A stretch of 33,530 bases of DNA from Clostridiales bacterium. GTDB taxonomy: Bacteria > Bacillota > Clostridia > UBA1381. How positions within the stretch are numbered: the stretch's first letter is position 1; every line of letters starts with the position of its first letter. Below, piece after piece: positions 31,373-33,530 of the stretch. Where the stretch lies: positions 1 through 33,530 of the forward strand of contig JAQXZB010000029.1 of the NCBI GenBank assembly GCA_029226975.1. Direction: 5' to 3'. Position numbers and translations under genes: made by a program. The notes under the pieces were generated by a model. It ran no database searches and was not told the DNA's origin. It worked only from the letters and a program-made list of their open reading frames with translations.

Positions 31373-32050
31373 ATGCGCATTGTTGAGATTTTTGACAGTA
31401 TAGACGGCGAGGGCATAAGAACGGGAAAGGCAGTTTCCTTTGTGCGTACCGCGGGCTGTAATTTGAGGTGCAGCTACTGCGATACGCTTTATGCGCTGTT
31501 CGGCGAGGAGGAGCCCTGTAGTTATGAGGATATGAGCGTTGACCGGGTTATGTCGCGGATAAATCCGCGCTTTCGCCGAGTAACCTTAACAGGCGGCGAA
31601 CCGCTTCTTGACCCGGATATGCCGGCTTTGACAAACCGGCTTTTGGAGGAAGGCTTTGAGATAAATATTGAAACCAACGGCGCGGTGAGCATAACGGATT
31701 TTTTAAAGCGAGTAAAGCCGGGGAATTTGTTTTTTACCATTGATTATAAGCTGCCCTCATCGGGTATGACGGATAAAATGCTTTGGAGCAATTTTTTGTC
31801 CTTGCGGGAATGTGACGTAATCAAGCTTGTGGTAGGCTCGGACGCGGATTTTGACGAGCTTGTGCGCGTGGTGTCGGAGATGTCAGCCCATTATAAAACT
31901 ATGCCCCATATCTATATCGGAGTTGTATACGGAAGCTATGATCCCGCCCGACTTATTGAGAAAATGATGAACACCCAAGTTTTGACGGACGCGGTATACC
32001 AGATACAACTGCACAAGTATATATGGGACCCCGACGCCAGAGGAGTGTAA
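31373..32050 (+). CDS. queE: 7-carboxy-7-deazaguanine synthase (radical SAM)
   Basis: A 225-aa radical SAM enzyme with the CNLRCSYC cluster motif (CX3CX2C), SIDGEGIRTGKAVSFVRTAG at the substrate side, LTGGEPLLD, and IETNGA. It rearranges 6-carboxytetrahydropterin into the deazaguanine core. GAGGA within the end of queD acts as ribosome binding site. The cluster loop is of the standard length, with no insertion. Confidence 0.96.
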   Translation: MRIVEIFDSIDGEGIRTGKAVSFVRTAGCNLRCSYCDTLYALFGEEEPCSYEDMSVDRVMSRINPRFRRVTLTGGEPLLDPDMPALTNRLLEEGFEINIETNGAVSITDFLKRVKPGNLFFTIDYKLPSSGMTDKMLWSNFLSLRECDVIKLVVGSDADFDELVRVVSEMSAHYKTMPHIYIGVVYGSYDPARLIEKMMNTQVLTDAVYQIQLHKYIWDPDARGV

Positions 32051-32094
32051 CGAACGCCGTAAGCGGCGCATCTTACCCTTGTTAGGAGGTAAAA

Positions 32095-32673
32095 ATGAAG
32101 AAAGAATTTGACCATGAAAAAATAAAAGAAGCGGTAAGAATGCTCATTAGAGCTGTGGGCGATGACCCCGAAAGAGAGGGTCTTGTTGAAACGCCCGACC
32201 GCGTAGCCCGTATGTATGACGAGATTTTCGAGGGCATGCGTTATACAAATGACGAGATAGCCGAAATGTTCGGCAAGTGCTTTGAGGATGTGAATACAAG
32301 CGATTTGGTGCTTGTAAAGGATATAGAGGTGTTTTCTTACTGCGAGCATCATTTAGCGCTTATGTATAACATGAAATGCCATGTGGGATATATCCCCAAC
32401 GGCAAAGTCATAGGGCTTTCGAAGATTGCCAGAATATGCGATATGGTATCGAAGCGATTGCAGCTTCAGGAGCGTATCTGTGCGGATATTGCAGATATAA
32501 TGCAGAAGGTCTGCAATACCGAGGACGTTATTGTCATAATCGAGGGCGAGCACAGCTGCATGACCGCCCGCGGAATAAAGTCCCGGGGAGCAAAGACAAG
32601 AACCAGCGCGATAAGAGGACTTTTCGATACCGACCATGAGCTTAGAAATGAGGTATACGCGCTTTTAAGATAA
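32095..32673 (+). CDS. folE: GTP cyclohydrolase I
   Basis: A 192-aa FolE, with [12 protein letters not shown] (zinc/active-site Cys and His), [25 protein letters not shown], and the C-terminal [20 protein letters not shown]. It converts GTP to dihydroneopterin triphosphate, feeding both folate and the QueD step. Its placement right after queE supports a role in the queuosine branch. AGGAGG precedes the ATG, and a small CGCCG/CGGCG hairpin lies in the 44-nt gap after queE. Confidence 0.97.
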   Translation: MKKEFDHEKIKEAVRMLIRAVGDDPEREGLVETPDRVARMYDEIFEGMRYTNDEIAEMFGKCFEDVNTSDLVLVKDIEVFSYCEHHLALMYNMKCHVGYIPNGKVIGLSKIARICDMVSKRLQLQERICADIADIMQKVCNTEDVIVIIEGEHSCMTARGIKSRGAKTRTSAIRGLFDTDHELRNEVYALLR

Positions 32674-32685
32674 GGAGAATTTTTT

Positions 32686-33336
32686 ATGCGAATGAGAAAG
32701 AAAAAGAACTGCCCGGCAAGAATGGAGCGATGCTCCAAGGTCTGGGTAAGAGAGCCGCAGCTTCATAAGGGAAGCTGGGCGAAGCTGTTTCAAAACGATA
32801 ACCCTATCCATATCGAGATAGGCTGCGGAAAGGGTGATTTCGTTGTGGGAATGGCAAAGCTGCACCCGGATATAAATTTCATAGCCATAGAAAAGGTTGA
32901 GGACGTAATAGTTATGGCTATGGAAAAAACCGTTGAAGCCGGGCTTGATAATGTGCTGTTCATGGACATGGACGCGGAGCGGATAGAGGAATTTTTCGAG
33001 TACGGGGAGATTGAGCGCATATACCTAAATTTCAGCGACCCTTGGAAGAAGAACAAGCAAGCCAAACGCCGCCTTACTCACAAACGGTTTCTTGACCGGT
33101 ATAAAAAGGTGCTTAAAAACGGCGATTATATCTGGTTTAAGACCGATAACAAGGCGCTTTTCGAGTTTTCCTTAAATTCTTTTTGCGCCGAGGATTACAA
33201 GCTTTCAAATATTACCTTTGACCTGCATAATTCGGGCTTTGAAGGCAATGTAATGACCGAATACGAAAAACGCTTCTGTCAGCTGGGAATGCCCATATAC
33301 CGCCTTGAAGCGACCTATCCCGGAGACAGAGCATAA
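32686..33336 (+). CDS. trmB: tRNA (guanine-N7-)-methyltransferase
   Basis: A 216-aa TrmB that forms m7G46 in tRNA. It has the SAM-binding IEIGCGKGDFV, IAIEK at the end of the second strand, YLNFSDPWKKNKQAKRRL (the family SDPW motif), and TEYEKRF at the C-terminus. Only 12 nt separate it from folE with AAGGAG as ribosome binding site, so it is likely the last gene of the operon. Confidence 0.96.
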   Translation: MRMRKKKNCPARMERCSKVWVREPQLHKGSWAKLFQNDNPIHIEIGCGKGDFVVGMAKLHPDINFIAIEKVEDVIVMAMEKTVEAGLDNVLFMDMDAERIEEFFEYGEIERIYLNFSDPWKKNKQAKRRLTHKRFLDRYKKVLKNGDYIWFKTDNKALFEFSLNSFCAEDYKLSNITFDLHNSGFEGNVMTEYEKRFCQLGMPIYRLEATYPGDRA

Positions 33337-33340
33337 AAAG

Positions 33341-33374
33341 GAGCTGCCGCAAGTTTTTTGCAGCAGCTCTTTTT
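33341..33374 (+). terminator. Intrinsic terminator after trmB
   Basis: A GAGCTGC/GCAGCTC stem (33341-33347 with 33363-33369), with possible inner GCAA/TTGC pairing, is followed by five T residues. It closes the tyrA-que-folE-trmB transcript. Confidence 0.85.
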
Positions 33375-33376
33375 AT

Positions 33377-33418
33377 CTATCAGGAAATTACTACTCATAT
33401 GTTGTAATTTCCTGATAG
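33377..33418. repeat. Perfect 15-bp inverted repeat
   Basis: Arms 33377-33391 (CTATCAGGAAATTAC) and 33404-33418 are perfectly complementary around a 12-nt loop. No gene lies here. It is the second of four hairpins in the last 190 nt of the window. Confidence 0.7.
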
Positions 33419-33419
33419 C

Positions 33420-33468
33420 AAAAAAGCTTACCTTGCGCCAAAGGCGCAGCTTTGTCAAAAGCTTTTTT
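33420..33468 (+). repeat. Nested hairpins with alternative pairing
   Basis: An outer AAAAAAGCTT/AAGCTTTTTT pair (33420-33429 with 33459-33468) encloses a TGCGCC/GGCGCA stem (33434-33439 with 33443-33448). The 3' part can instead form AGCTTT/AAAGCT (33448-33453 with 33458-33463) followed by a T run, which would be an intrinsic terminator on the plus strand. Confidence 0.55.
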
Positions 33469-33478
33469 ATAACATAGG

Positions 33479-33505
33479 AAATTGCTCGTTTTGAGTGAGC
33501 AATTT
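33479..33505. repeat. 9-bp inverted repeat near the right edge
   Basis: AAATTGCTC (33479-33487) pairs with 33497-33505 around a 9-nt loop. It shares a GGAAATT left flank with the repeat at 33377-33418. No gene is visible from 33337 to the end. Confidence 0.5.
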
Positions 33506-33530
33506 TGCTTGTTCAAAAAAAGCGTACCTC

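Overview
The window reads as a chromosomal segment of a Gram-positive clostridial bacterium (Bacillota/Clostridia). The support is two S-layer-homology (SLH) surface proteins, a c-di-GMP-I riboswitch, consensus sigma-A promoters with 17-nt spacers, strong AGGAGG-type ribosome binding sites, an rpsF-ssb-rpsR operon, and gene families typical of gut Clostridia. I cannot name the genus from sequence alone.

Left edge (1-1100): a SLOG/DUF1273-family gene on the minus strand sits behind a leader that contains a 33-codon ORF, two competing hairpins and an intrinsic terminator just before its ribosome binding site. This resembles the attenuators that precede ribosome-targeted resistance genes, and the area may be a mobile-element remnant. 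From 1218 to 3981 a consensus promoter, a 20-codon upstream ORF and a c-di-GMP-I riboswitch lead into an 831-aa SLH-anchored surface protein. Its 3' side (3980-4165) is a series of strong inverted repeats.

Positions 4158-16836 hold one long co-directional, mostly overlapping polysaccharide operon. It contains four family-2-type glycosyltransferases and one GT4, a Wzy/WaaL-like polymerase, two tandem Wzz-like chain-length proteins, a metallophosphoesterase, a DUF1919 protein, an acyltransferase-3 and a polysaccharide pyruvyl transferase. No flippase, priming transferase or tyrosine kinase is present. The operon stops at a bidirectional terminator shared with a tRNA-Leu(CAA) on the opposite strand.

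Positions 16890-20569 (minus) are housekeeping: ftsH, an XRE regulator overlapping ftsH, rpsF-ssb-rpsR behind its own promoter, then tRNA-Leu. A second, probably highly expressed SLH protein (1031 aa) follows on the plus strand. Next comes a polyphosphate module: a VTC-type polyphosphate polymerase and a DUF4956 membrane protein face a PhoPR-like two-component system. The intergenic region between them has two mirror-image direct-repeat boxes, each about 10 nt from a -10 element. An unknown membrane protein and an S26-like peptidase follow. The right end is tyrA, then queF-queC-queD-queE-folE-trmB (7-deazaguanine/queuosine precursor supply plus tRNA m7G methylation), and finally a gene-free run of hairpins to the window edge.
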